From IMG/VR virus record IMGVR_UViG_3300020472_000040, positions 1 to 50,666 of that record: a DNA stretch of 50,666 nt, one strand, 5' to 3'. Below, piece by piece: positions 21,896-30,263 of the stretch. The DNA is from a virus. The notes beneath the pieces are model-generated. The model saw only the letters and a program-made list of their open reading frames with translations. It was not told where the DNA came from and did no database searches. The translations under genes were made by a program, and so were the position numbers. How positions within the stretch are numbered: position 1 is the stretch's first letter; each line of letters begins with the position of its first letter.

Positions 21896-22253
21896 GAAAA
21901 ACGAACTAAACGGTAAAATAGTAAGAATAGGGTTTGCAGATGTAGAACTTAAAGAACAAGCACCTCAATTTAAAAAATCAAACATGACAGATTGTTTTGG
22001 TCAATATACTCATAGAGAAAATTTAATTGAGATACAGCCTGGACTTTCTGATATAGATGAGGCAAATACATTGCTACATGAGATAATTCACGGATGTGTT
22101 TATATCTCATCGCTTAATACTGAGGGTCAACCACTATCTTCAGATAATGATGAAGAAGTAGTGGTTAACAGTCTTTCTAATTATTTAATACAAGTATTTA
22201 GAGATAATAAATGGTTACTTCCATATTTAAATAAAAAAGTACTTGACAAGTAG
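21879..22253 (+). CDS. HExxH metallopeptidase-like protein
   Basis: This 124-residue protein has LLHEIIHGCVYI, giving H67, E68 and H71 as zinc ligands and base. An acidic downstream patch DNDEEVVVNSLSNYL (E92/E93) could give the third ligand. This matches small phage zincins of the ImmA/SprT-like kind. It overlaps its upstream neighbour by 17 bases and lies just before the portal gene. Role could be in prohead processing or in blocking a host protein; neither is shown. Its last codons contain the -35 of the portal promoter. Confidence 0.72.
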   Translation: MSKINKKNELNGKIVRIGFADVELKEQAPQFKKSNMTDCFGQYTHRENLIEIQPGLSDIDEANTLLHEIIHGCVYISSLNTEGQPLSSDNDEEVVVNSLSNYLIQVFRDNKWLLPYLNKKVLDK

Positions 22254-22271
22254 TTAAAATGACTGTATAAT
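22243..22271 (+). promoter_or_regulatory. Exact sigma-70 promoter for the portal/head operon
   Basis: TTGACA (22243-22248), 17-base spacer, TATAAT (22266-22271). The leader to the portal ATG at 22318 is about 40 bases and contains AATGGGGATAA as ribosome site. Confidence 0.9.
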
Positions 22272-22317
22272 AGAAATTACGAGATTTTATAAATACTTAA
22301 CGAATTAATGGGGATAA

Positions 22318-24555
22318 ATGGCTATAGATAATAATAATAATAGTGATGATATACAAAAGAAAAGCGTAGAAGAAATAGCAAGAGAGCAAGAAAAATCAAG
22401 GCTTTCTGCGTATATCTATAATAAATTTTCTGATGCTGAGTCCTCTCGAAGAACTGAAGAGGATAGGTGGCTAGAATCATATCACAACTATCGTGGACAA
22501 TACTTTAAAAACGTTAAGTTTAGAGACCATGAAAAATCAAGAGTCTTTGTAAAGGTAACAAAAACAAAGGTTTTAGCAGCTTATGGACAAATTACAGATG
22601 TCCTATTCTCTGCAAATAAGTTTCCCATCTCTGTAGAAGAGACTAAGGTACCAGAAGGTGTAGCAACTTTTGCACATCTCAATCCATTAAAAGAGCAATT
22701 AGGTGACGGTCTTCAACAACCCACACCATCTATCGAAGGAAACTTGATGGGAATGGGTATTTCAAGTGAGACTCCTGCCCCAACACCAGATATCGCTCCC
22801 CTTGGTTTTGAAGGGGATGGGAAAACCCTAGAACCAGGAGCTACTCTTCAAACTGTTAACGAAGATTTTTTAGCATCTCTTAGAAAAGAGTATAATGGAG
22901 CAGACCTTGAAGAAGGTCCAGCACCTATGCCTGAGATGCCACAAATAAAACCAGCTCAAATAGCAGCTCGTCGTATGGAAAAACTAATACACGATGAGAT
23001 TGAAGAATCCAATGGTGGTAGCGAATTAAGAAATTCTATATTTGAATCCGTACTGTTAGGTACTGGAATTATTAAAGGACCTTTTACTTTTAATAAAACT
23101 CTTCACGTTTATAATAAGAGTGAAGAGGGAGCTAATAAATATGCACCTAAACAAGTAAAGGTACCGAAGGTAGAGCATGTAAGTCTTTGGGATTTTTATC
23201 CTGACCCAAATGCTAAGAATATTGAAGAATGTGAGTTCACAATTCAGCGACATAAATTTAATAGAAATCAATTAAGGAATTTGCTGAACCGACCATTCTT
23301 TGATAAAAAAGCAATACTAGAAGTATTGGAAAAAGGACCCAATTATAAAAACAGAAGTTTCGAAGCAAGTTTAGATTTAGGTGAAGATACTCACGATTCT
23401 ACAGAAGCCTCTACTAGATTTGAAGTTTTAGAATATTGGGGTATTGTAGATAAGTCAGTACTTGAAGCTTCTGGTATGGAAATTCCAGAGGAGTTTACAG
23501 AAGAGTCTGAATTACAAATTAATGCTTGGGTAACTGAAGATAAGGTTTTAAGAATGGTTGTTAATCCATTTAAGCCTTATAGAATACCTTATCATTCTTT
23601 TCCTTACGAAAAAAATCCTTATAGTTTCTTTGGTATCGGTGTTCCAGAAAACATGTCAGATGCTCAAGCAATTATGAATGGACATGCAAGGATGGCTATT
23701 GACAACCTTGCACTATCAGGTTCACTTGTTTTTGACATAGATGAATCAGCTCTTGTAGCTGGTCAGTCAATGGATGTGTATCCTGGAAAAATATTTAGAA
23801 GACAAGCAGGTATGCCTGGACAAGCTGTACATGGACTTAAGTTTCCAAATACAGCAACAGAGAACATGATGATGTTCGATAAGTTTAGACAACTTGCTGA
23901 TGAATCAACAGGTATTCCGTCGTACTCTCACGGACAAACTGGTGTGCAAAGTATGACAAGAACTGCATCTGGTATGTCTATGTTATTAAGTGCAGCGAAC
24001 TTGAACGTAAAAACTGTAATCAAAAACATTGATGACTATTTACTAAGACCACTTGGTGAAAGTTTCTTTCAATGGAATATGCAATTTTACGAAGGCGACT
24101 TAAACATTGAAGGTGACTTAGAGATAAAGGCAACAGGTACTTCAAGCTTGATGCAAAAAGAAGTAAGGTCTCAAAGGCTAACAATGTTCTTACAAACTGT
24201 TCAGAATCCAGCGATTGCACCATTCGTTAAGATTTCTGAAATAATAAAAGAACTTGCATATAGCTTAGACTTAGACCCTAATGAAGTTATCAATGACCCA
24301 GCGGCTGCTGAGATATATGCTAAAATTATAGGATTACAAAACAATGTTCAGCAACAAGGAAATCAAGACCCTGCACCAACTGACGACCAGCCCCCAATGG
24401 ACGGTTCTCAAGAATTACCTCCTGAAGCTTCAGGAACAGACAGTCAAGGAACTGGCAATGGGACAATCGGAACAAGCAATGTACCGCAGCCAGGGGAAAT
24501 GGAGTTTACTGGAACAGTTAATACACCTCCAGGAAACAACCAAAACTTACAATGA
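22318..24555 (+). CDS. Portal protein (head-tail connector)
   Basis: This 745-residue protein would form the ring through which DNA enters and leaves. It follows the large terminase and precedes the scaffold and coat genes. The N-terminal region has EEDRWLESYHNYRGQY, the centre has HVSLWDFYPDPNAKNIEECE, SFPYEKNPYSFFGIGVPENM and TASGMSMLLSAANLNVKTVI, a series typical of podovirus portals. The last 70 residues are Pro/Gln/Gly-rich and probably disordered. The length fits large marine podovirus portals (T7 gp8 is 536). Confidence 0.9.
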   Translation: MAIDNNNNSDDIQKKSVEEIAREQEKSRLSAYIYNKFSDAESSRRTEEDRWLESYHNYRGQYFKNVKFRDHEKSRVFVKVTKTKVLAAYGQITDVLFSANKFPISVEETKVPEGVATFAHLNPLKEQLGDGLQQPTPSIEGNLMGMGISSETPAPTPDIAPLGFEGDGKTLEPGATLQTVNEDFLASLRKEYNGADLEEGPAPMPEMPQIKPAQIAARRMEKLIHDEIEESNGGSELRNSIFESVLLGTGIIKGPFTFNKTLHVYNKSEEGANKYAPKQVKVPKVEHVSLWDFYPDPNAKNIEECEFTIQRHKFNRNQLRNLLNRPFFDKKAILEVLEKGPNYKNRSFEASLDLGEDTHDSTEASTRFEVLEYWGIVDKSVLEASGMEIPEEFTEESELQINAWVTEDKVLRMVVNPFKPYRIPYHSFPYEKNPYSFFGIGVPENMSDAQAIMNGHARMAIDNLALSGSLVFDIDESALVAGQSMDVYPGKIFRRQAGMPGQAVHGLKFPNTATENMMMFDKFRQLADESTGIPSYSHGQTGVQSMTRTASGMSMLLSAANLNVKTVIKNIDDYLLRPLGESFFQWNMQFYEGDLNIEGDLEIKATGTSSLMQKEVRSQRLTMFLQTVQNPAIAPFVKISEIIKELAYSLDLDPNEVINDPAAAEIYAKIIGLQNNVQQQGNQDPAPTDDQPPMDGSQELPPEASGTDSQGTGNGTIGTSNVPQPGEMEFTGTVNTPPGNNQNLQ

Positions 24556-24585
24556 TACTAATAAAGAATAAAAGGAGATAATACT

Positions 24586-24822
24586 ATGGGCATATTTGAT
24601 AAATTTTTATCCGACCCCAATCCAAATTTTTATAAAATTGAAGGGAAGGGAAAAGGCTTTGTTTTAAAAAATGAAGCAAGAACAAAGCAACATAGGTTTG
24701 AACCTGTAAAAAAGAAGAGTATATTTGACAAGGTGAGATATAATAGATTTACGACTGATGCATCAAAACCTGCAGGACCTAAAAAAGCTGGTAAGAAAAC
24801 AACAAAGTTATTTGAATATTGA
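24586..24822 (+). CDS. Small basic structural-module protein (78 aa)
   Basis: AAAGGAG precedes the ATG. MGIFDKFLSDPNPNFYKIEG start, then Lys-rich with KSIFDKVRYNRF and KKAGKKTTKLFEY. It is the first of five small basic genes between portal and scaffold. No family recognised. Confidence 0.6.
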   Translation: MGIFDKFLSDPNPNFYKIEGKGKGFVLKNEARTKQHRFEPVKKKSIFDKVRYNRFTTDASKPAGPKKAGKKTTKLFEY

Positions 24823-24829
24823 GGGTAGT

Positions 24830-25087
24830 ATGGATTTTTATAAAACAAAATTTGCTGCATTATTTTCGAGGCCCAAAAATCCAGGAGAAGTTCAGAGAGA
24901 TTATGCTAGTAACCAAAGCATTAAAATTCAAACTAATAAAGCTAAATGGAAACCTAAACCTACTCCTAAAAATCCAGGAGAAGTTCAAAGAAACTACGCT
25001 AGTAAACAAAGTATGAAAATTCAAACTAATAAAGCTAAATGGAACAAAGGTTTTATTTATGAAAAAGGGAGTCCGCATAAGAGATGA
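24830..25087 (+). CDS. Small protein built of a duplicated 31-residue unit (85 aa)
   Basis: I place the start at 24830, behind GAGGGT; the frame also extends upstream over the previous gene. Two copies of the unit KNPGEVQR-x-YAS-x-QS-x-KIQTNKAKW (about 16-38 and 47-69) are joined by KPKPTP. The DNA copies at about 24875 and 24968 are also similar, so the duplication is fairly recent. No family recognised. Confidence 0.62.
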   Translation: MDFYKTKFAALFSRPKNPGEVQRDYASNQSIKIQTNKAKWKPKPTPKNPGEVQRNYASKQSMKIQTNKAKWNKGFIYEKGSPHKR

Positions 25088-25374
25088 GTGATAGAAAAGT
25101 AATTAAACTACAGCCTGTTAAAATAGGTAATCTTTTTGACAAGATAATTCGAGATGCTGCTAAGAAAGCTCTCGATAAGGGAAACATATCTCAAAGTTAT
25201 TATAATAAAAAATTTGGTAATGGTATGAACAAAGGCGGAGTAGCTAAAAGAAAAGGATATAGATGGGGTGGAAATGTTATGCCTGAAAGTAATATCCAAG
25301 AAGGTCCTTTACATAAAAGTCAATTTACTATTTATGGTTCACATAAAAAAGGATTTATAAATACAGATGAGTAA
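25084..25374 (+). CDS. Small basic protein with NKGG motif (96 aa)
   Basis: Overlaps the previous gene by ATGA. An N-terminal helical part (IGNLFDKIIRDAAKKALDKG) is followed by a basic part with GNGMNKGGVAKRKGYRWGGN. The KGG motif links it to other virion-type proteins of this window. Unknown function. Confidence 0.6.
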   Translation: MSDRKVIKLQPVKIGNLFDKIIRDAAKKALDKGNISQSYYNKKFGNGMNKGGVAKRKGYRWGGNVMPESNIQEGPLHKSQFTIYGSHKKGFINTDE

Positions 25375-25579
25375 CAAGAAAATTCAAGTTGCTGATTGGT
25401 ATGATAAACATTGGGACCACTGGCTTAATACAAAAGAAAAAATATCTCCTAAAGAAATAGATGGACTTTTTCCAAAAGAATTTAAACAAGAATTACATAA
25501 AGAATATTTAAAAGATACCTATCCAACAAAAGGTTTAGCAAAACTAAAAAAGAAAAACTATAAAGGATTTATAGCGTGA
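25367..25579 (+). CDS. Small basic protein (70 aa)
   Basis: Overlaps the previous gene by eight bases. MSNKKIQVADWYDKHWDHWL start, with repeated Lys-rich segments and PTKGLAKLKKKNYKGFI at the end. No family recognised. Confidence 0.58.
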   Translation: MSNKKIQVADWYDKHWDHWLNTKEKISPKEIDGLFPKEFKQELHKEYLKDTYPTKGLAKLKKKNYKGFIA

Positions 25580-25761
25580 GTGATAATAATAAAAAATATA
25601 TACGATTTAATACAGGAGCTATGTCACCTAAAAATCCAATTCAAGTTTCTAGTTCAAACATGAAGTTTATGCAAGGTTGGAAAAAACAAGGAAAAGATTA
25701 TGACATAGTTCGTAAAATAAACTTTATGAAAAAGGGTGGAGTAGTTGGGAAACAAAAATAA
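25576..25761 (+). CDS. Small protein with C-terminal KKGG motif, GTG start (61 aa)
   Basis: Starts with GTG overlapping the previous stop (GTGA). It contains MSPKNPIQVSSSNMKFMQGW and ends FMKKGGVVGKQK. Note NPIQV and NPGEVQ in nearby genes, which may hint at shared ancestry. No family recognised. Confidence 0.52.
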   Translation: MSDNNKKYIRFNTGAMSPKNPIQVSSSNMKFMQGWKKQGKDYDIVRKINFMKKGGVVGKQK

Positions 25762-25957
25762 AATATCTGTAGAAGGTCATTCATCTAGTCATGGACCTAG
25801 TTATACAAAAGTAAAGTACGGAAATTCTACAAAGAATTTAAGTTTTGATAATTATAATTGGGTTGGTGCAGAATTTAATAAAAATAATTTTAGTGCAAAC
25901 ATAGGCTACAATACTGAATCAAAAGATAAAGGAATAAAAATTAAATGGGAATTTTAA
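25745..25957 (+). CDS. Small beta-rich protein, TTG start (70 aa)
   Basis: No ATG is available; a TTG at 25745 behind GGTGGAG is the best start. The product alternates polar and aromatic residues (GHSSSHGPSYTKVKYGNSTK, then NYNWVGAEFNKNNFSANIGY), as in beta-barrel or beta-sheet proteins. No family recognised. Confidence 0.48.
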   Translation: MGNKNKISVEGHSSSHGPSYTKVKYGNSTKNLSFDNYNWVGAEFNKNNFSANIGYNTESKDKGIKIKWEF

Positions 25958-25975
25958 TTAATAAGGAATAATATT

Positions 25976-26833
25976 ATGGCAACACCAGGATACGCAGCAT
26001 TATATAGAGTACCAGGCTCAAATAAAACTGGTAGTGAAGATAAACCTCTTTCTACTATTACTGGAGAAATTAAAGCTCCTACTATGGGATTACAAGCTCC
26101 ACAAGTTCCTTCTTCAGTACAAAACCCAGGACAACCTCAAAGATTATTTGATTCATCAAGAGCTAGGTATGCTGCAGGTGGAATAGCTGGTCTTGAAGAA
26201 AAAGTATTTAGTATTAAAGATGACCCTGGTTATCGTGCTTATGATGATGGTGGTATGGTTATCCCAGAATTACAAGACTCACCTAATAGTGGAATGCCTG
26301 TTGATATGATAGAAGAACAAAACGAAGAAGTAGAAGCTGTTGCAGAAACAGATAAAATGTTAGAAAATGACCAAGCAGTATTAGATGAAGATGAAGAACC
26401 TGATATTGACGAACTAGATAATGAAGATTTACAAGTTAGTATTGATACAACAATGTTAACTACAGAAGATGAACAAGTTTTAGAACAAGCTATAGAAACA
26501 TTTCCAGCGTTATTGGATATAATTCCAAAAATGTTTATAGCTAATGCTACTAATGAATTCTCTGGTGAAGGCGAAGTCGATGGACCAGGAACAGAAACAT
26601 CCGACTCAATCCCTGCAAGATTATCAGACGGAGAGTTTGTATTTACAGCTAAGTCTGTAAAACACTTAGGTGTAGACAAACTTCGTAAGATGATGGCAAA
26701 AGCAGAGGATGATTACGATAAAGATATGAACATCCAAGACGAACAACAAATGGAGTCTACTCCTATGGATATTGTTCCAACGGATGTCATGAGTTCTGCT
26801 CGTGGTGGTTTAATGAAAAACCCCTACAAGTAG
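25976..26833 (+). CDS. Head-module structural protein with SDSIPARLSDGEFV motif (285 aa)
   Basis: It has a Pro-rich N-terminus, an AAGGIAGLE segment and a strongly acidic middle (about 115-155). A conserved domain at about 196-240 follows, with GEVDGPGTETSDSIPARLSD then GEFVFTAKSVKHLGVDKLRK. From memory this motif recurs in structural proteins of many tailed phages, with no agreed function. The C-terminus is RGGLMKNPYK. It lies directly before the scaffold gene, so a head or neck role is likely. Confidence 0.7.
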   Translation: MATPGYAALYRVPGSNKTGSEDKPLSTITGEIKAPTMGLQAPQVPSSVQNPGQPQRLFDSSRARYAAGGIAGLEEKVFSIKDDPGYRAYDDGGMVIPELQDSPNSGMPVDMIEEQNEEVEAVAETDKMLENDQAVLDEDEEPDIDELDNEDLQVSIDTTMLTTEDEQVLEQAIETFPALLDIIPKMFIANATNEFSGEGEVDGPGTETSDSIPARLSDGEFVFTAKSVKHLGVDKLRKMMAKAEDDYDKDMNIQDEQQMESTPMDIVPTDVMSSARGGLMKNPYK

Positions 26834-26857
26834 ACTTTATAAATAGAGCGACCCTGG

Positions 26858-26931
26858 AATCACCAAGGCACTCTGTTTTCGGCTACTCTTGCAATTCTGC
26901 AAGACCCCAACAATAACAACGAAAGGTGATT
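26858..26931 (+). promoter_or_regulatory. Candidate ribosome-site-masking fold before the scaffold gene
   Basis: AATCACC (26858-26864) is the exact complement of GGTGATT (26925-26931), which contains part of the scaffold ribosome site GAAAGGTG. Between them CTTGCA and TGCAAG (26888-26903) form a six-bp hairpin. The fold could lower scaffold translation until opened. Confidence 0.42.
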
Positions 26932-26935
26932 AAAA

Positions 26936-27916
26936 ATGACTGAAAGTAAAGAGAACCCTCTTTTGAAAAAAAGAACTACTTCTCCGAAGAACGATGAACA
27001 AGAAGCTAATCCATATAATCAAAAAAAAGATTATCTTGATTATGATACTATGGATGAAGCAGTACAAAAACCATACGAAGGTGCAAATGATGCGATGGGT
27101 TATAAACAACCAAAACCTAAAGTAGTTGTGGATACAATGATAGACACAGAAGAAACTGCTCAGGAAGAGGAAGTAACTCAAGAAGCTCAACCTTATAAAA
27201 AAGTTGACTATAAAAAAAGGTATGATGATTTAAAAAAACATTATGATACTAAGGTTAACTCTTTTAAACAAAAAGAAGAAGAACTTCATGCACAATTAAG
27301 AGCTAATAGACCAAAATATAAAGCTCCTAAAAGTAAAGAAGAACTTCAAGAGTTTAAAAAGAATTATCCAGATGTTTACGATGTTGTTGAATCAGTTGCT
27401 CATACTCAAACTTCAAAAGAACTTGATGATTTAAAAGAAGAATTAAAAGTTCTTCAGGATAAAAATCAAGAAATTTCTATAAAAGAAGCAGAGTTAACTT
27501 TAGAAAAACTACACCCAGACTTCTCAGAGATTCGAGAATCCGATGAGTTTCATGAATGGGCTGATAGACAACCTGAAGAAATAAAAGGTTGGATTTATAG
27601 TAATGGTTCAAATGCTACTTTAGCTGCTCGTGCAATCGACCTCTTCAAACAGGATGTCGGCAAGTTTAAATCTTCTAATACTAAAAGGAATGTCTCAGGC
27701 GATTTAGTACCTGCTTCAGAAATGATACAGGTAAAAAATAGTAAAGAGATAGGATATGGAAGTAAAAAGATTTGGACTCGTTCACAAATTGCAGCTATGT
27801 CTCAAAGTGAATTTGATAAGAATGAAAAATCTATTACAGAAGCTATGTCTGAAGGTCGTGTCATTAATGATATAAGCCAAAGAAAATATGGCGGTAGTGG
27901 AAATCCGACTTACTAA
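26936..27916 (+). CDS. Scaffolding protein
   Basis: This 326-residue hydrophilic protein lies directly before the major capsid gene, the standard place for the scaffold. It has an acidic N-terminal part, a long charged coiled-coil (about 92-190) with YKKRYDDLKKHYDTKVNSFK and LDDLKEELKVLQDKNQEIS, then a helical C-terminal part that should bind coat protein. It would guide prohead assembly and then leave. No sequence signature is family-specific, so the call rests on place, charge and coiled coil. Confidence 0.85.
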   Translation: MTESKENPLLKKRTTSPKNDEQEANPYNQKKDYLDYDTMDEAVQKPYEGANDAMGYKQPKPKVVVDTMIDTEETAQEEEVTQEAQPYKKVDYKKRYDDLKKHYDTKVNSFKQKEEELHAQLRANRPKYKAPKSKEELQEFKKNYPDVYDVVESVAHTQTSKELDDLKEELKVLQDKNQEISIKEAELTLEKLHPDFSEIRESDEFHEWADRQPEEIKGWIYSNGSNATLAARAIDLFKQDVGKFKSSNTKRNVSGDLVPASEMIQVKNSKEIGYGSKKIWTRSQIAAMSQSEFDKNEKSITEAMSEGRVINDISQRKYGGSGNPTY

Positions 27917-27965
27917 TTTTACTCGTACTTAGTTGCTAAATTAACAACTAACTAAGGAGGAAGTA

Positions 27966-28943
27966 ATGGGTACATTACAAAATGCGTCGAATGCAAACCT
28001 CTCTAACTTTGATGTAGGAGTTTCAACCCAAACAGGAGAATATTGGGTTCCAGAAATTTTCTCGAAGAAGATTCAAAACTTCTTCAGGAAATCCTCTGTC
28101 ATTGAAGCTATAACTAATACAGATTACGCTGGTGAAATTAGTGGTTTTGGCGATACCGTTAAAATCATTAAAGAACCAACTGTATCTGTGGCAGCTTATA
28201 CGAGAGCAGCAGCGACAACAAAACAATACCTTACTGATGCCCAAGCGACACTTGTTATTGATAAAGCAAACTCATTTAAGTTTATTATCGATGACATTGA
28301 GGAAAGAATGTCTCATGTCAATTTTGCATCTGTAGGCGCTTCAAGTGCGGCGTACACACTAAAAGACACAATGGACAGTGAAGTATTATCTACAATGTTC
28401 GGAGGTGTGTCTACTTCAAGTCCAGACCATCAACTTGGTGGTGATGGAAACGGTTCAGCAATCGCTAACTTTACTTCAGGTGACCCTATTGATATGGGTA
28501 ATGGAAGTTCAGAAATTAGTCCTTTGGCAATTATGGCTAGAATGGCTAGACTTCTTGACGATTCATCTGTACCAGAAGAAGGAAGATGGTTTGTTGCAAA
28601 ACCTGAGTTCTATGAAGAACTAGCAAGTACTGATTCTAAACTAATGTCATCTGATTTTAATCAAGGTGATGGTGGTGTAAGAAATGGTTTAGTTGCGTCT
28701 GGTTCAATTAGAGGATTCCAAATGTATAAATCTTCTAACTGTCCTGCAGTTTCAGGCACGAACTCAACTGGTCAATGCTTAGGAGGACATATATCTTCTA
28801 CAGCAACTGCTCAGTCAATCCTTAATATTGAAACTCTACGAGACACTGATACTTTCGGTGATATCGTAAGAGGTCTTCATGTTTATGGAAGAAGTGTTCT
28901 TAGAGACGATGCGATTGTGAAAGCAGTCTACGCTATCGACTAA
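27966..28943 (+). CDS. Major capsid protein
   Basis: This 325-residue protein has the strongest ribosome site in the window (AAGGAGG, five bases before ATG), fitting the most abundant virion protein. The start has GEYWVPEIFSKKIQNFFRKS, followed by GDTVKIIKEPTVSVAAYTRA and IIDDIEERMSHVNF, as in HK97-fold coat proteins of podoviruses. It follows the scaffold and is followed by a terminator (28958-28986), as T7 gene 10 is. A leader hairpin (TTAGTTG/CAACTAA) lies just before the ribosome site. Confidence 0.92.
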   Translation: MGTLQNASNANLSNFDVGVSTQTGEYWVPEIFSKKIQNFFRKSSVIEAITNTDYAGEISGFGDTVKIIKEPTVSVAAYTRAAATTKQYLTDAQATLVIDKANSFKFIIDDIEERMSHVNFASVGASSAAYTLKDTMDSEVLSTMFGGVSTSSPDHQLGGDGNGSAIANFTSGDPIDMGNGSSEISPLAIMARMARLLDDSSVPEEGRWFVAKPEFYEELASTDSKLMSSDFNQGDGGVRNGLVASGSIRGFQMYKSSNCPAVSGTNSTGQCLGGHISSTATAQSILNIETLRDTDTFGDIVRGLHVYGRSVLRDDAIVKAVYAID

Positions 28944-28957
28944 TAATACATAATTAG

Positions 28958-28986
28958 AAGGGGCGATTAATTTCGCCCTTTCTTTT
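28958..28986 (+). terminator. Rho-independent terminator after the capsid gene
   Basis: AAGGGGCGA (28958-28966) and TCGCCCTTT (28973-28981) pair over nine bp with one G-U, loop TTAATT, followed by CTTTTA. It would lower tail-gene transcripts relative to capsid, as T7 T-phi does. Confidence 0.82.
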
Positions 28987-29005
28987 ATAATAAGGAATTT
29001 AAAAA

Positions 29006-29206
29006 ATGGCTAAAATGAAAAACGGAATTGAATATACTGATGTTATAACAGAACATTTACCTTTCTTAAAAGAAGGGAATAATGTAGATTCTTGTGATTA
29101 TAGTAAAGAAAAATATCCAAGACAATATGGTAAAATGGATTTAAGAAGAAAAGCTGATATTGGTGCACCTGACATTGGTACCCCTTCTTACAAAGTTTCA
29201 GAATAG
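29006..29206 (+). CDS. Small protein between capsid and tail genes (66 aa)
   Basis: AAGGAATT precedes the ATG. MAKMKNGIEYTDVITEHLPF start and a polar Lys/Asp-rich rest, with one Cys. Its place between the coat and tail tubular protein A suggests a head-completion or decoration role, without sequence proof. Confidence 0.58.
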   Translation: MAKMKNGIEYTDVITEHLPFLKEGNNVDSCDYSKEKYPRQYGKMDLRRKADIGAPDIGTPSYKVSE

Positions 29207-29220
29207 TAAAGGATTAAATA

Positions 29221-29994
29221 ATGGCTGCTCCATTTAGAACATATTTGGATTTAACTAATACTTTAATTAGAGAAATTAATGAAGTTGAATTAACTTCTTC
29301 TAATTTTTCTAGTTCTGCGTTAGGTATACAAAAATATATTAAAGACGCTATTAATAGAGCTTACTTTGATATATGCAACGCTGAAGATAAATGGAGTTTT
29401 TTATCTGCAGGAGACCCTTCTAATAATTATTATGGTAATACTTATATTGAAACATCATCAGGAACAAGATGGTATGATTTAAGAAGCGCTCAAACAATAC
29501 TAAATGAATATAGTTTTATTGATTGGGATAATATGGTAGTTACTGAAGAAGGAGTATCAGGTAAATCTGCTCCTTATGAAATACATAAATTATCTCCACT
29601 ATCTTTAAGTAGTTGGCAAAGAACTCACGGAATATCTGAAGCCAGAGATAAAAGTGATACACAATCTTACGGTATTCCTAGAAGAGTAATAAGAGTACCA
29701 GAAAATAATAAACTTGGATTATCTCCTATACCTGATGGAGTTTATAGAATTTATTTTTATGCTTATACACAACCTACAGAATTATCAGCACATGGTGATA
29801 CTGTAGTATTTCCAAAACAATATACTTCTGTTTTATTAGCAAAAGCAAGATACTATATTCATCAATTTAAAGATAATATGTCTCAAGCTCAGTTAGCAGA
29901 TGTAGAATTTCAAAATGGTTTAAGAACAATGAGAGAACAACTACTTGAACCTTTCCCTGTTATAATGGATGATAGAAGAAGTTTTTATGTGTAA
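29221..29994 (+). CDS. Tail tubular protein A (T7 gp11-like)
   Basis: This 257-residue protein has the N-terminal helical region of podovirus head-tail adaptors (YLDLTNTLIREINEVELTSS, then GIQKYIKDAINRAYFDICNA EDKWSF with the gap mine). It also has a C-terminal part with YRIYFYAYTQPTEL and LLAKARYYIHQFKDN. In T7 gp11 forms the ring below the portal. It is followed by the gp12-like gene after one small gene, the expected order. Confidence 0.85.
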   Translation: MAAPFRTYLDLTNTLIREINEVELTSSNFSSSALGIQKYIKDAINRAYFDICNAEDKWSFLSAGDPSNNYYGNTYIETSSGTRWYDLRSAQTILNEYSFIDWDNMVVTEEGVSGKSAPYEIHKLSPLSLSSWQRTHGISEARDKSDTQSYGIPRRVIRVPENNKLGLSPIPDGVYRIYFYAYTQPTELSAHGDTVVFPKQYTSVLLAKARYYIHQFKDNMSQAQLADVEFQNGLRTMREQLLEPFPVIMDDRRSFYV

Positions 29995-30014
29995 TAAAAA
30001 ATTTATAATTTAAT

Positions 30015-30263
30015 ATGGCTGAATATCAAGGTAGAAAAGTTAAATTAAACAAACCCATGAAAGGTGATGTTAAAAAATTTAAAGTGTATGTTAAAAATGA
30101 TAAGGGTAAAGTTATTAAAGTAAATTTTGGGGACCCTAATATGTCAATTAAAAAAAATAACCCAGCTCGGAAAGCATCTTATTGTGCTAGGTCTAGTGGT
30201 ATAAAAGGAACAAAAGATAAAACTTCGGCTAACTACTGGTCAAGAAGAGCATGGAATTGTTAA
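30015..30263 (+). CDS. Small conserved basic protein between tail tubular genes (82 aa)
   Basis: Basic with a C-terminal block KASYCARSSGIKGTKDKTSA followed by NYWSRRAWNC. The pattern of ordered Cys, Arg and the ending SRRAWNC recurs, from memory, in marine podoviruses at the same place. It could be a tail completion factor or assembly protein; no function is known to me. Confidence 0.7.
   Translation: MAEYQGRKVKLNKPMKGDVKKFKVYVKNDKGKVIKVNFGDPNMSIKKNNPARKASYCARSSGIKGTKDKTSANYWSRRAWNC

Noticed and set aside
24344-24571. Plus-strand open frame over the portal C-terminus
   Set aside because: It overlaps the Pro/Gln-rich portal end in another frame and has no ribosome site.
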